In this document: positions 25,452 through 34,842 of the stretch, piece by piece | How positions within the stretch are numbered: position 1 is the stretch's first letter | Layout: every line of letters begins with the position of its first letter | Source of the DNA: an uncultured beta proteobacterium | Lineage (GTDB): Bacteria; Pseudomonadota; Gammaproteobacteria; Burkholderiales; Burkholderiaceae_C | NCBI GenBank assembly: GCA_903930255.1 | Contig: CAIYYA010000054.1 | Coordinates: forward strand, 1 to 52,757 | Length of the DNA stretch: 52,757 nt | Reading direction: 5' to 3' | Position numbers and translations under genes: made by a program | The notes under the pieces: generated by a model | What the model was told of the DNA's origin: nothing | What the model saw: the letters and a program-made list of their open reading frames with translations, nothing else | The model's database searches: none

Positions 25452-26381
25452 ATGAGTTTTATCTCTGTTCTTTTTGCCCTCTTGCTTGAGCAAGCTCGTC
25501 CGCTTGGCCCAGGTAACCCCATTCATGCAGGTATGCGCGCATGGGTTCGCTGGTGCGCCCGTAACTTTGACACCAATCGCCCGCAACATGTTTGGCTAGC
25601 TTGGAGCCTGGCCGTCGGCCTGCCTTCAGTGCTGGCTTTATTGGTCTATTGGCTGCTTTTGACACTAGCGGTATGGCCTTTGGCCATGCTCTGGAGTGCT
25701 TTGGTTCTATACGCTTCGCTCGGTTTTCGTCAGTTTAGTTTTCACTTCACACAAATTCGCGATGCGCTGGCGCAAGGCGATGAAACGCTGGCTCGTGCCC
25801 TGCTTGCCAGTTGGCAACAAATCGACACTCAAGAATTGCAGCATGGCCACTTGATTGGTCGCGTCATTGAAGCCTCAGTTTTGGCATCACACCGCCATGT
25901 GTTTGGTGTTTTGGCCTGGTTCTCCGTGCTGGCAGCATTTGGCTTTGGACCGACCGGCGCTGTTCTTTACCGACTGGGCGAATTTGTCGCTCGCTACTGG
26001 CAGTTTAAAAGCCTGTCTCAGCAGCAGCCTGTCAGCGAAACTCTACAAAAAAGTGCCTATCTAGCCTGGACGTTGATCGACTGGCTACCAGCGCGCATTA
26101 CAGCGCTTGGGTTTGCCGTCGTTGGCAACTTTGAAGAAGCGATCGACGGCTGGCGCCAAGATGCGGCACAGTCTGAGTCGAATAATGACAGCCTCATGCT
26201 GGCAGCTACCGCAGGCGCCGTCAATCTTCAACTCAAACGTGCCACCAGTAACCCCGATGCAACGCAACGCCCAACACCAGAGTTGGCTCATTTGGCCATC
26301 GTGGTTGGGCTGGTGTGGCGTGCTGTGGTTCTATGGGTTTTTCTGCTGGCATTGTTAACGCTGGCACGGTTGCTCGGTTGA
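25452..26381 (+). CDS. CobD/CbiB-family membrane protein
   Basis: A 309-residue membrane protein beginning MSFISVLFALLLEQARPL. Helices lie at about 47-90 and near the C-terminus. It belongs to the CobD/CbiB fold family, whose founding members attach aminopropanol to cobyric acid in cobalamin synthesis. Burkholderiales carry this shorter, divergent form near rplS regardless of a cobalamin pathway, and none of the other cob genes is nearby, so the true role is open. The start could be the TTG at 25428, but the ATG at 25452 fits the family. Confidence 0.8.
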   Translation: MSFISVLFALLLEQARPLGPGNPIHAGMRAWVRWCARNFDTNRPQHVWLAWSLAVGLPSVLALLVYWLLLTLAVWPLAMLWSALVLYASLGFRQFSFHFTQIRDALAQGDETLARALLASWQQIDTQELQHGHLIGRVIEASVLASHRHVFGVLAWFSVLAAFGFGPTGAVLYRLGEFVARYWQFKSLSQQQPVSETLQKSAYLAWTLIDWLPARITALGFAVVGNFEEAIDGWRQDAAQSESNNDSLMLAATAGAVNLQLKRATSNPDATQRPTPELAHLAIVVGLVWRAVVLWVFLLALLTLARLLG

Positions 26382-26390
26382 ACCGAGCAA
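26370..26390. other. Hairpin between convergent genes
   Basis: TTGCTCGGTT (26370-26379) and AACCGAGCAA (26381-26390) form a perfect inverted repeat around one G, overlapping the stop codon of the CbiB-like gene and 20 bases from the rsgA stop. There is no T tract on either strand, so a bidirectional terminator is possible but unproven. Confidence 0.45.
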
Positions 26391-26410
26391 GAATTCTGTC
26401 TGGGACAGCT

Positions 26411-27331
26411 TCAATAGCGTCTGATCTGCTTCAGTTCGGCAAATAGTTCGCTATATATTTTGTAGCGCACTGAGCTTATTCCATAAGCTCCAGACCCAGA
26501 ATCAACAGCAGAGATAACGCCACAGCCTGGTTCGTGCAAATGTGTGCAGTTATAAAACTTGCATCGCGATACGTGCGGCTTAATGTCTGGCATATAAGCG
26601 GCCAACTGAGCTGGATCGATGTGGTTCAGGCCAAACTCTTGGAATCCCGGCGAATCCAACAGTGCCGTGGTCTTAGCTGCGTCCACCCAATATAAAGTGG
26701 TGCTGGTGGTGGTGTGTTTACCTGCGTTAAGCGCCTGCGAGAGCTCTCCAGTTAACACCAGCGCGCCAGGTATTAAACGATTGATGAGTGTACTTTTGCC
26801 CGCACCTGATGGACCAAGCACCAGTGTTGATTTACCCGTCAGCCGCTCCATAAGGGAACCACGATCGCCCTCACTGTTGCTTGTAAGTGACAAGGGCAAC
26901 ACATCGTAGCCCATGTCCCTATAAGGCTGCAACCAACCCCATGCTCTCGCAAATGGAACGACGATATCTCGCTTATTCAGCGCAATGATCGGCGTTATGT
27001 GCTGCTCTTCTGCCGCAATCAAAGCACGCGTGAGTTGATTATTGGAAAACTCAGGTTCAGCCGCAAGGAGAATCAGAACCTGATCCAGGTTGGCCGCAAA
27101 CGATTTGGTTCGGATTTCATCTTGACGGTAAAAAAGGTTACGCCGTGGTTCAATTTTCTCAATCGTGCCTTCGTCTTTAGAGGCCAGCCAATGCACCCGA
27201 TCGCCAACGACTCCCAAACTTTTTTTACCACGCGAGTGGCATATCAACCGATCTCCCAGCGCAGTTTCAACCAAAAAATGTCGTCCATAGTTGGCCACAA
27301 TGAGTCCCGCTGCGGTTTTGTGCTCGCCCAT
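26411..27331 (-). CDS. rsgA: Ribosome small-subunit GTPase RsgA
   Basis: A 306-residue circularly permuted GTPase that checks late 30S maturation. An N-terminal OB fold (about 1-65) is followed by ALNKRDI (G4), GPSGAGKSTLINRL (G1) and DSPGFQEFGL (G3) in permuted order, then a zinc-finger CKFYNCTHLHEPGC near residue 260. Length and motifs are normal. It converges with the CbiB-like gene and lies 57 bases downstream of the M48 protease gene. Confidence 0.97.
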   Translation of the reverse strand: MGEHKTAAGLIVANYGRHFLVETALGDRLICHSRGKKSLGVVGDRVHWLASKDEGTIEKIEPRRNLFYRQDEIRTKSFAANLDQVLILLAAEPEFSNNQLTRALIAAEEQHITPIIALNKRDIVVPFARAWGWLQPYRDMGYDVLPLSLTSNSEGDRGSLMERLTGKSTLVLGPSGAGKSTLINRLIPGALVLTGELSQALNAGKHTTTSTTLYWVDAAKTTALLDSPGFQEFGLNHIDPAQLAAYMPDIKPHVSRCKFYNCTHLHEPGCGVISAVDSGSGAYGISSVRYKIYSELFAELKQIRRY

Positions 27332-27388
27332 TAGCTGAGCACCACAGCATGTAGATTTGCTACTTTATTTATAGTCTGAAATGCTTTA

Positions 27389-28717
27389 TCAGATTGCATT
27401 AGCGGCATTTATTCTTGGCTTCAAGCTGGGTTCGCCATTAACTCCCTGCATGCGCGCCAGTCGCTCAGAAGCGCCAGGGTGTGAGTAATAAAAAGCGACA
27501 TACAGCGGATCAGGCGTCAAGGTTGACGCATTGTCTTCGTAAAGTTTGAGTAACGCACTGGCGAGGTCTGACCCACTGGTTTGCATAACTGCATACGCAT
27601 CTGCTTGAAATTCATGTTTGCGAGAAAACTGGGCAAAGATAGGCGCAATAAAAAAGCTGAACACCGGCATGACGAGCATGAACAACAGCAATGCGATCGC
27701 ATCGTTTGGTCCGGCTAAATTGGGCAACACACCCAGACCTGTGTAAAACCAGCCCTGCCCAGCCAGCCAACCCAATAGCGCAAACCCAAGTAAGCTCATC
27801 GCAAACATCGACACAATGCGTTTGATGATGTGCCGATGCTTGAAGTGCCCCAACTCATGCGCCAACACGGCATCCACTTCAGGAGCACTCAGTTTAGACA
27901 GCAGAGTGTCGTAAAAAACCACGCGTTTTGCTGCACCAAAGCCGGTGAAATATGCGTTGGCATGGGCACTGCGCCTGCTGCCATCCATCACAAATAAACC
28001 TTTGGCGGAAAAGCCACAGCGTTGCATCAGGGACGTAACCCGTTCTTTGAGAGCAGAATCTTCAAGTGGTGTGAACTTGTTGAAAAGAGGTGCAATCAGC
28101 GTCGGGTAAATCACCAGCAGCAGCAAATTAAAGCCCATCCAGACCAACCAGGCCCACAGCCACCACAGACCACCCGCAGCATCCATCATCCACAAAATCA
28201 GCGCAACAATGGGAAAACCGATAACTGCCCCCATCAAGCTCGATTTGACCAAATCAAGCACCCATAATTTAAACGTTGTTTTGTTAAACCCAAAGCTCGC
28301 TTCAAGCACAAAGGTCTGATACAACGAGAGTGGCAACTCCAGCACACCACCGACCAGGACAAAAGCCGCAAGCAGCACCAATTGCTGCAGCAGACCTGAA
28401 CCCAGCCATGTCAGCAAGTGCTGATTCAAATAGCTAAGGCCGCCAAGCAAGGTCCAACCCAGCAGCAATGCAGCACCAAATGCCATCTCAAGCAGTCCCA
28501 ACCGCGCTTTTGCGATGGTGTAATCTGCTGCTTTCTGATGCGCTTGCAGGCTGAGCATTTGTGCAAATGCAATGGGCACTTCACCCCTGTGCAACGCGAC
28601 ATGGCGTATTTGCCGCGAACTGAGCCAAAATTTCAACAAAAGCCCCAAGCCCAGAGCCAGAGCAAAGCTCAAACTTATCAATCCAGATGGTTCAGAAAAT
28701 AGATTTGTTTCATGCAT
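27389..28717 (-). CDS. M48-family membrane metalloprotease (Ste24/CAAX type)
   Basis: A 442-residue membrane zinc protease with several helices. The metal site is HELGH in VLAHELGHFKHRHIIKR, with a downstream EFQADAYAVM supplying the third ligand. The architecture fits Ste24-like CAAX proteases, which in bacteria act in membrane-protein quality control. I place the start at the ATG at 28715-28717; an extension would overlap the divergent orn gene. The two start codons are only 37 bases apart, so their promoters must overlap each other's 5' ends. Confidence 0.93.
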   Translation of the reverse strand: MHETNLFSEPSGLISLSFALALGLGLLLKFWLSSRQIRHVALHRGEVPIAFAQMLSLQAHQKAADYTIAKARLGLLEMAFGAALLLGWTLLGGLSYLNQHLLTWLGSGLLQQLVLLAAFVLVGGVLELPLSLYQTFVLEASFGFNKTTFKLWVLDLVKSSLMGAVIGFPIVALILWMMDAAGGLWWLWAWLVWMGFNLLLLVIYPTLIAPLFNKFTPLEDSALKERVTSLMQRCGFSAKGLFVMDGSRRSAHANAYFTGFGAAKRVVFYDTLLSKLSAPEVDAVLAHELGHFKHRHIIKRIVSMFAMSLLGFALLGWLAGQGWFYTGLGVLPNLAGPNDAIALLLFMLVMPVFSFFIAPIFAQFSRKHEFQADAYAVMQTSGSDLASALLKLYEDNASTLTPDPLYVAFYYSHPGASERLARMQGVNGEPSLKPRINAANAI

Positions 28718-28754
28718 GGCTCCGAAGTTTAGGTGATCAGCGACAATTTGCCCC

Positions 28755-29348
28755 ATGAGTACGCCGAACACCCCCACGCTAGCATTGACAAAATCTGATC
28801 AAAATCTAATTTGGCTTGACTGCGAGATGACCGGACTAAACCCCGAGGTCGATCGTATTTTGGAAATTGCATTGGTTGTAACCGGACCGAAACTAGAGCA
28901 CCGCACAGAAGGCCCGGTGCTGGTGCTGCATCAAAGCGATGAACTGCTCAACGGCATGGACAAATGGAACACCAGCACGCACGGCAAAAGCGGCCTGATC
29001 GACAAAGTGAAAATATCCACACTGACAGAAGTCGAAGCGCAAGAACAACTTTTGACATTTTTGCGCCACTATGTTCCTAAAAGCAGTTCTCCTATGTGCG
29101 GCAACAGCATCGGCCAGGATCGTCGTTTTTTAGCCCGCTACATGCCCAAACTGGAAGCCTTTTTTCATTACCGAAATCTGGATGTGAGCACGCTCAAGGA
29201 ATTGTCTAAACGCTGGGCGCCTGATGTGCAAAAAAGCTTCAAAAAAAAACAGCGCCACACCGCACTGGCCGATGTGCACGAATCGATTGACGAGCTAGAG
29301 CACTATCGTCAACACTTTATTCAATTGCCCGAAAACAAAATATCTTAG
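28755..29348 (+). CDS. orn: Oligoribonuclease
   Basis: A 197-residue DEDDh exoribonuclease that degrades two-nucleotide RNAs, including pGpG from cyclic-di-[24 protein letters not shown] carries the first catalytic Asp and Glu; [16 protein letters not shown] and [14 protein letters not shown] supply the rest. Divergent from the M48 protease gene. Confidence 0.98.
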   Translation: MSTPNTPTLALTKSDQNLIWLDCEMTGLNPEVDRILEIALVVTGPKLEHRTEGPVLVLHQSDELLNGMDKWNTSTHGKSGLIDKVKISTLTEVEAQEQLLTFLRHYVPKSSSPMCGNSIGQDRRFLARYMPKLEAFFHYRNLDVSTLKELSKRWAPDVQKSFKKKQRHTALADVHESIDELEHYRQHFIQLPENKIS

Positions 29349-29485
29349 GTGTAAACCCGAAGTTGTGTCATAATCTTGGGCTGCGCTGCAATCAGTAGCG
29401 CTGATCACTGTGCATCTCCCAACATTCACCGGATTCAAATTCAAGCCGCTTGCGGCCTGAGCTCAAAAGAATCCCCGGCAATTGA

Positions 29486-29575
29486 CTGAACTCACCTCGC
29501 AGTGAGTCAGCGCTGGTTCCGTTTGATGGTTGATGTTTTTTAACCATAAACGGAGCCGCCGCACAACTTGCGGCG
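29486..29575 (+). promoter_or_regulatory. Structured leader of the DEAD-box helicase gene
   Basis: Three stems in a row fill this part of the 247-base gap before the helicase. First, CTGAACTCAC with GTGAGTCAG (29486-29510, one bulge). Second, TCCGTTTGATGGTT with AACCATAAACGGA (29518-29554, 13 pairs, one bulged G, ten-base loop). Third, CGCCGCA with TGCGGCG (29557-29575). None is followed by a T run. The start codon comes 21 bases later. A weak CATAAT at 29369-29374 could be the -10 box, giving a leader of about 215 bases. Confidence 0.55.
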
Positions 29576-29595
29576 CTCGCGTATGAAAGAAATCC

Positions 29596-31428
29596 ATGAC
29601 TGACGCAACTTTTGCGACAGGCGAGTCTTCGTCTGTCGAAATTATTTCCAATGACCAACTGTCGTTCGCCCATAGCGAAATTCCAGCAGATACAGCCGCC
29701 GCGCCAGAAACGCCAAATGGCTTTGTCACTTTAGGTCTGGCCCCGGAACTCATTCAAGCAGTGAAAGACCTGGGCTTTACGCAGCCGACCATCGTGCAGC
29801 ATAAAACCATTCCGCTGGCCATGCAAGGTGTCAGTGAAGACGGCAACAGCGCCCGCTTTATCGACCTGATGGTTTCGAGCCAAACCGGCAGTGGCAAAAC
29901 CGCCGCTTTCTTGCTGCCTGTGCTGCACACCCTGCTCAAACAACAAGAACAAGCCGAAACCAAATCACGAGAGGACTATGAGAAGGCTATAGCCGATGCA
30001 GCCGCCCGTGGCGAGGCACCGCCCAAACGCGCCAAACGCAAAGACCCAACCAACCCGCGCCACTTCAGCGCCCCGACACCGGGTGCACTGGTGGTTTGCC
30101 CAACCCGTGAGTTGGCGCAACAAGTTGCACACGACGCCATCGACCTAGTGCAGCACTGCCGTGGTCTGCGCATCGCCAACATCGTTGGCGGTATGCCATA
30201 TCAGCTGCAAATTGCCAAATTACAAAATGCCAACCTGGTGGTCGCAACACCAGGACGCCTGCTCGACCTGCAGCGCTCGATGCAAATCAAGCTTGATCAA
30301 GTGCAGTTTTTGGTGGTGGACGAAGCCGACCGCATGCTCGATTTAGGCTTCTCGGATGATCTGGCTGAAATTAACCAACTTACTATCGAGCGCAAGCAAA
30401 CCATGATGTTTTCGGCGACCTTTGCGCCACGCATCCAGCAACTAGCCGCCCGTGTCATGCGCGAACCACAGCGCATCACCATCGACAGTCCGCAAGAAAA
30501 GCACGCCAACATCAAACAAGTGATGTTTTGGGCAGACAACGCACAGCACAAACGCAAATTGCTGGATCACTGGCTGCGCGACACTTCGATCAATCAGGCC
30601 ATCGTTTTTGCCAGCACGCAGATCGAGTGCGATGGTTTGGCCAACGATTTGCAGCAAGTCGGCTTTGACGCTGTAGCACTGCACGGCGCTTTAAGCCAAG
30701 GCTTACGCAACCGCCGCCTGATGGCCTTGCGCCAAGGGCAAGTGCAGATTTTGGTAGCCACCGATGTTGCAGCGCGCGGTCTCGACGTGCCCACCATCAC
30801 CCACGTCTTCAACTTTGGTCTGCCCATGAAGGCTGAGGATTACACCCACCGCATTGGTCGCACCGGGCGCGCAGGGCGCGACGGCCTGGCCGTGACATTC
30901 GCCGAGTTTCGCGACCGGCGGAAGATTTTCGACATCGAGTCTTATAGCCGTCAACCCATCAAAGCCGAAGTGGTGCCAGGGCTTGAGCCCAAGCAGCGCA
31001 TGCCTGAGTCACGTCCCAACAACTTTGGTGGCCGCGACAACCGTGGGGGTGGCGACTTTAATGGTCGCGAGCGCAAGTTTTCAGGCAGCGCACGGCCAGC
31101 GCATTTTGACAATCCACGTCCAGCCTTTGGCGATAGAAATGCTGCAGGTCCACGCGTGATGAACACTGACAGCTACTCAAATAATAGCAATGACAGTTTT
31201 AATGGACGCAACGATCGCCCTTTTGCGCCACGCGACAATTTCAGTTACGAGCGTAAAGGTGGCTTTAACGATCGTTTTGCAGGCGATCGCAACAATCTGC
31301 CTCCCGCCGGTGCGGCTCCACGTGGTGACTTCGCAGCACGCAAACCGGCCTTTGGCAAACCCGCTGGTGGTGGCAAGGTGTTTGTGCCGCGCGATGCGCA
31401 AAAACGCACATTCAACAAACCGCGCTAA
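29596..31428 (+). CDS. DEAD-box RNA helicase, RhlE-like
   Basis: A 610-residue ATP-dependent RNA helicase. The Q-motif lies in LGFTQPTIVQ, motif I is SSQTGSGKT, motif II is DEAD, motif III is SAT, and motif VI is HRIGRTGRAGRDG. An insert of about 40 charged residues lies between motifs I and Ia, as in betaproteobacterial RhlE-type enzymes. The C-terminal 150 residues are disordered and rich in Arg, Gly, Asn, Asp and Phe (GGRDNRGGGDFNGRERK), a typical RNA-binding and phase-separating tail. It probably acts in ribosome assembly or mRNA decay at low temperature. The long, structured leader supports post-transcriptional control. Confidence 0.95.
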   Translation: MTDATFATGESSSVEIISNDQLSFAHSEIPADTAAAPETPNGFVTLGLAPELIQAVKDLGFTQPTIVQHKTIPLAMQGVSEDGNSARFIDLMVSSQTGSGKTAAFLLPVLHTLLKQQEQAETKSREDYEKAIADAAARGEAPPKRAKRKDPTNPRHFSAPTPGALVVCPTRELAQQVAHDAIDLVQHCRGLRIANIVGGMPYQLQIAKLQNANLVVATPGRLLDLQRSMQIKLDQVQFLVVDEADRMLDLGFSDDLAEINQLTIERKQTMMFSATFAPRIQQLAARVMREPQRITIDSPQEKHANIKQVMFWADNAQHKRKLLDHWLRDTSINQAIVFASTQIECDGLANDLQQVGFDAVALHGALSQGLRNRRLMALRQGQVQILVATDVAARGLDVPTITHVFNFGLPMKAEDYTHRIGRTGRAGRDGLAVTFAEFRDRRKIFDIESYSRQPIKAEVVPGLEPKQRMPESRPNNFGGRDNRGGGDFNGRERKFSGSARPAHFDNPRPAFGDRNAAGPRVMNTDSYSNNSNDSFNGRNDRPFAPRDNFSYERKGGFNDRFAGDRNNLPPAGAAPRGDFAARKPAFGKPAGGGKVFVPRDAQKRTFNKPR

Positions 31429-31456
31429 AAGTTAGCCCACCTGCTGAGCGCGCTCA

Positions 31457-32023
31457 TCAAGCCGCCAGCAGGGCTGTAGCCTGAAAATGGCCCAGCACAA
31501 TCGCCAACACTTGCAGCACCAGCAGCAACACCAGCGGCGACAAATCGATCCCACCCACCAAAGGTAAAAACCGTCGAATCGGTTGTAGCGCCGGGGCAAC
31601 CAGACGCTCAAGCACATCGGCCATGACAGATCGACTGGGTACCCACGAGAGCAACGCGTACACAATGACGGCTCCGGTCAGACCTGAAATCGCCATGCGC
31701 AGCAAGCCAAAAAATGCCAGAATCGGCACGGCAAATAAGCCACCGGCACCACCCGAAATGAGCCAAAGCAGGCCAAACTCAGCCAGCTGCAAGAAAAATC
31801 CGGCAACCAAACTGGCAGTGTCGAGCGCCCCGATAGAGGGCAAGACACGGCGTAATGGCAACACAATCCAGTCAGTCAAAGCAAAAACAAAACGCCCCAG
31901 TGGATTACCCGAGCGCACTGACATTGGCACACGCAAATACTGCATGTACAGGCGCAGCAAACAAGCGCCCGAGAGCACACCAGCAACAACTTCGAGTAGC
32001 AACGACACAATTTGATAGAGCAA
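31457..32023 (-). CDS. YggT-family membrane protein
   Basis: A 188-residue inner-membrane protein made of two YggT repeats, each with two helices (LYQIVSLLLEVVAGVLSGACLLRLYMQ..., and GLTGAVIVYALLSWVPSRS...). The second contains the family signature P-x-x-R-R-x-L-P (QPIRRFLPLVGGIDLSPLVLLL). The role is unclear, probably in osmotic tolerance or division. I use the TTG at 32021-32023, which has GGGGA six bases upstream and gives the usual (M)LYQI start; the frame could run seven codons further to a TTG at 32044. Confidence 0.9.
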   Translation of the reverse strand: MLYQIVSLLLEVVAGVLSGACLLRLYMQYLRVPMSVRSGNPLGRFVFALTDWIVLPLRRVLPSIGALDTASLVAGFFLQLAEFGLLWLISGGAGGLFAVPILAFFGLLRMAISGLTGAVIVYALLSWVPSRSVMADVLERLVAPALQPIRRFLPLVGGIDLSPLVLLLVLQVLAIVLGHFQATALLAA

Positions 32024-32132
32024 TCTGATTCCCCAGTGATCCAATAGCAGCGAATCATAGCGATACCCGCCACCCCCTTAAAATACGCCGCTTTGAACCG
32101 TCCAAGCGACCTGCCCTTCCCGATTGCCACTC

Positions 32133-33686
32133 ATGTCCGAACAAAACACAGCCCCCTCCCCGCAAGACGAAAACCAGCTCATGGCGGAACGGCGCGAAAA
32201 ACTCAAGGTACTGCGTCAGAATCAACTCGAAGGCAAAGGCGTCGCATTTCCAAACGATTTCAAACCGGCAGACCTTGCAAGTGCCTTGCTGAACGCGCAC
32301 GATGCCAAGACACCTGAAACACTTCTCGAAGAAGGTACCGTTGCCCAGGTTGCTGGACGCATGATGCTCAAGCGTGTCATGGGAAAAGCCAGTTTTGCAA
32401 GCTTGCAAGACAGCACCGGTCGCATCCAGATTTACATCAAAGGTGAAGATGTCGGTGCCGATGTGTACGCCAGTTTCAAACATTGGGACCTGGGCGATAT
32501 CGTGGCAGCCGTTGGCACTGTTTTTAAAACCCGCACCGGCGAACTCTCGATTCACGCCACTCAGATACGTCTGCTGACCAAGAGCCTGCGCCCCATGCCC
32601 GACAAATTCCACGGCATGGCTGACCAGGAGGTGAAATACCGCCAGCGCTACGTTGATTTGATGACAGACGAAGACACGCGCAAGCGCTTTGTAGCGCGTA
32701 GCAAAGCCGTCAGTGGGATTCGTGAGTTCATGGTGGCACACAATTTTCTCGAAGTTGAAACCCCCATGCTGCACCCGATTCCTGGGGGCGCCAACGCGCG
32801 ACCGTTCAGCACGCACCACAACGCCCTCGACCAGCAAATGTTTTTGCGCATTGCCCCCGAGCTCTATCTGAAACGTCTGATCGTTGGCGGATTTGATCGG
32901 GTATTTGAGATCAACCGCAACTTCCGCAACGAAGGCATCAGCGTGCGCCACAACCCCGAGTTCACCATGATGGAGTTCTACGCGGCCTATTGGGATTATC
33001 AGGATCTGATGGGGTTTACTGAAGCGCTGGTGCGTGACGCAGCGCAAAAAGCCGTTGGCACCCTGCAATTGAGTTACGGCGGCAAGCCGGTCGATCTGGC
33101 CCAGCCATTTGCACGACTCACCATTCACGAAGCCATTTGCAAATACACCGAAGCAGGACAAATGCTCGACGACGGCTCAGGGCTCAAAGTGGACAGTGCC
33201 CAATGGCTTCGCGCCGCCCTGCCGAAACTCGGTATAACTGAGGCCAAGCAGCAAATTTCTACGCGCAGCCTGGCCAGTTTGCAGGTTATGTATTTTGAGG
33301 AAACGGTAGAAGAGAAGCTCTGGCAACCCACCTTTATCTGTGAACACCCAGTTGAAATATCGCCCCTGGCACGCGCCAGTGACAGCAAGCCCGGTGTGAC
33401 CGAACGTTTTGAGCTCTACATCACAGGGCGCGAATTTGGCAATGGATTTAGCGAGCTCAACGATGCCGAAGAACAAGCCGCACGCTTTCAAAGCCAAGTG
33501 GCAGCCAAAGACGGTGGCGACGACGAAGCCATGTACTACGACCACGACTTTGTACGCGCTCTCGAATACGGCATGCCCCCCACCGGAGGCTGCGGCATTG
33601 GCATCGACCGCCTGATGATGTTGCTCACCGACAGCGCCAGCATCCGCGACGTCATCCTGTTCCCAGCCCTGCGTCGCGAGGCTTAA
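32133..33686 (+). CDS. lysS: Lysyl-tRNA synthetase (class II)
   Basis: A 517-residue class II synthetase. An N-terminal OB anticodon-binding domain (about 60-175) precedes the catalytic core: motif 2 is around [20 protein letters not shown] and motif 3 is [15 protein letters not shown]. Length is normal. The start is the ATG at 32133; an earlier TTG three codons upstream is in frame but unneeded. Confidence 0.98.
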   Translation: MSEQNTAPSPQDENQLMAERREKLKVLRQNQLEGKGVAFPNDFKPADLASALLNAHDAKTPETLLEEGTVAQVAGRMMLKRVMGKASFASLQDSTGRIQIYIKGEDVGADVYASFKHWDLGDIVAAVGTVFKTRTGELSIHATQIRLLTKSLRPMPDKFHGMADQEVKYRQRYVDLMTDEDTRKRFVARSKAVSGIREFMVAHNFLEVETPMLHPIPGGANARPFSTHHNALDQQMFLRIAPELYLKRLIVGGFDRVFEINRNFRNEGISVRHNPEFTMMEFYAAYWDYQDLMGFTEALVRDAAQKAVGTLQLSYGGKPVDLAQPFARLTIHEAICKYTEAGQMLDDGSGLKVDSAQWLRAALPKLGITEAKQQISTRSLASLQVMYFEETVEEKLWQPTFICEHPVEISPLARASDSKPGVTERFELYITGREFGNGFSELNDAEEQAARFQSQVAAKDGGDDEAMYYDHDFVRALEYGMPPTGGCGIGIDRLMMLLTDSASIRDVILFPALRREA

Positions 33687-33745
33687 GCAAAATGCCTCCT
33701 GGCGCCCGTGCAGCAAGCGTCACAAGCTACTAACACAATAGCACG

Positions 33746-34519
33746 ATGAACACCAACTCATGGCCTTACCCTCGCTGGATTGGGCACCGAGGTGCAGGCA
33801 AACTGGCACCCGAAAATACGCTTGCAGCCTTTAAACTCGGTGCCAGCTACGGTTACCGCATGTTTGAATGCGACGTCAAACTAAGCCGTGATGGTGTGCC
33901 TTTTCTACTGCATGACGATACCTTGCAGCGCACAACCAACGCACGCATAAAAATTGGCCAAGGTAACAGCGCCATCGCTGGCGACTACCCCTGGAGCACA
34001 CTGGCGCAACTTGATGCAGGCAGCTGGCACTCCGAAGACTATCTGGGCGAACCCCTGCCAAGCTTTGAAGTCATTGCCAATTATTGCCTCGCCCATGATT
34101 TTTTCCTGAACATAGAAATCAAACCAACCCCTGGACTGCAAGAGCAAACGGGCGAAGTGGTCGCGCATCGCGCAGCACAACTCTGGCAAGGCGCCGCTGT
34201 CGCGCCACTGCTAAGTTCATTTTCCGTACTCAGTCTGGAAGCTGCACAGGCAGCGCAGACCGATCTGCCACGCGGCTTGCTGCTTGACAATTTATGGACC
34301 GGATGGCTAGAAACCGCCTTGCGCCTGGACTGTCGCGCCATCATCTGCGAGCAAAACCTGTGGGACGAGTCGAGCCTGACACAAGCTAAAAGTGCGGGCT
34401 TCAGAACTTTGAGTTACACCGTCAATGACGAATCGACTGCACAACGCCTGTTAAACCTAGGCATCGACGGACTCATTACCGATCGGATCGATTATTTCAG
34501 CGCCAACCGCGCAGCATGA
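33746..34519 (+). CDS. ugpQ: Glycerophosphodiester phosphodiesterase
   Basis: A 257-residue GDPD-family enzyme that splits glycerophosphodiesters to glycerol-3-phosphate and an alcohol. The catalytic pair is in HRGAGKLAPENT (first His at residue 14) and the partner His is in LLHDDTLQRTT. FLNIEIKP is the second metal-site region. There is no signal peptide, so it is cytoplasmic, as for UgpQ. Its 3' end overlaps a small convergent membrane-protein gene by 23 bases. Confidence 0.93.
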   Translation: MNTNSWPYPRWIGHRGAGKLAPENTLAAFKLGASYGYRMFECDVKLSRDGVPFLLHDDTLQRTTNARIKIGQGNSAIAGDYPWSTLAQLDAGSWHSEDYLGEPLPSFEVIANYCLAHDFFLNIEIKPTPGLQEQTGEVVAHRAAQLWQGAAVAPLLSSFSVLSLEAAQAAQTDLPRGLLLDNLWTGWLETALRLDCRAIICEQNLWDESSLTQAKSAGFRTLSYTVNDESTAQRLLNLGIDGLITDRIDYFSANRAA

Positions 34520-34772
34520 TCCACTGGCTACTGGCACTTAGCAGCAACACAGCCAGATAGGTAAGCATCTTGCCGTCGTTTCCAAAAACCACCAGGCCAG
34601 CCAGTAGGCCCAATAAACATACTACAAAATGAATAGCTGCCTGCGCATACCAGGAAAGCGCTACAGGCCTTTTTTTATAAAAAAATCTAGTCAAGGGTGG
34701 CATCAGCAAAGCCAACCATATGGCAGGAGCAACAAAATTCAGCGCGTGGTTGAAAAGAGCAAGCCAGCCCAT
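34497..34772 (-). CDS. Small membrane protein, function unknown
   Basis: A 91-residue protein with three hydrophobic segments (ALNFVAPAIWLALLMP, AAIHFVVCLLGLLAGLVVF, MLTYLAVLLLSASSQWIML) separated by a basic FFYKKRP loop. It looks coding rather than a shadow, as it has clean membrane topology and no competing frame over most of its length. The start is taken at the ATG 34770-34772; an ATG at 34805 is possible. Convergent with ugpQ and divergent from hemA. Confidence 0.7.
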   Translation of the reverse strand: MGWLALFNHALNFVAPAIWLALLMPPLTRFFYKKRPVALSWYAQAAIHFVVCLLGLLAGLVVFGNDGKMLTYLAVLLLSASSQWIMLRGWR

Positions 34773-34830
34773 CAGGAACTCTTCTCGCAAAAGTAAAAAT
34801 GACACGGATCAAATTGCATGGCGCTGATTT

Positions 34831-34836
34831 TATAAT
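34831..34836 (+). promoter_or_regulatory. -10 box of hemA, possible leaderless start
   Basis: A perfect TATAAT ends seven bases before the A of the hemA ATG (34843), so the usual start distance puts transcription at or next to the start codon. No Shine-Dalgarno is visible. GATCAA at 34807-34812 is a weak -35 candidate with 18-base spacing. Confidence 0.5.
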
Positions 34837-34842
34837 TCACTC

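Noticed and set aside
32055..33161. A 368-codon open frame antisense to lysS
   Set aside because: It lies wholly opposite a certain lysS gene, has low-complexity His/Val-rich composition typical of the reverse complement of a biased gene, and matches no family I know.
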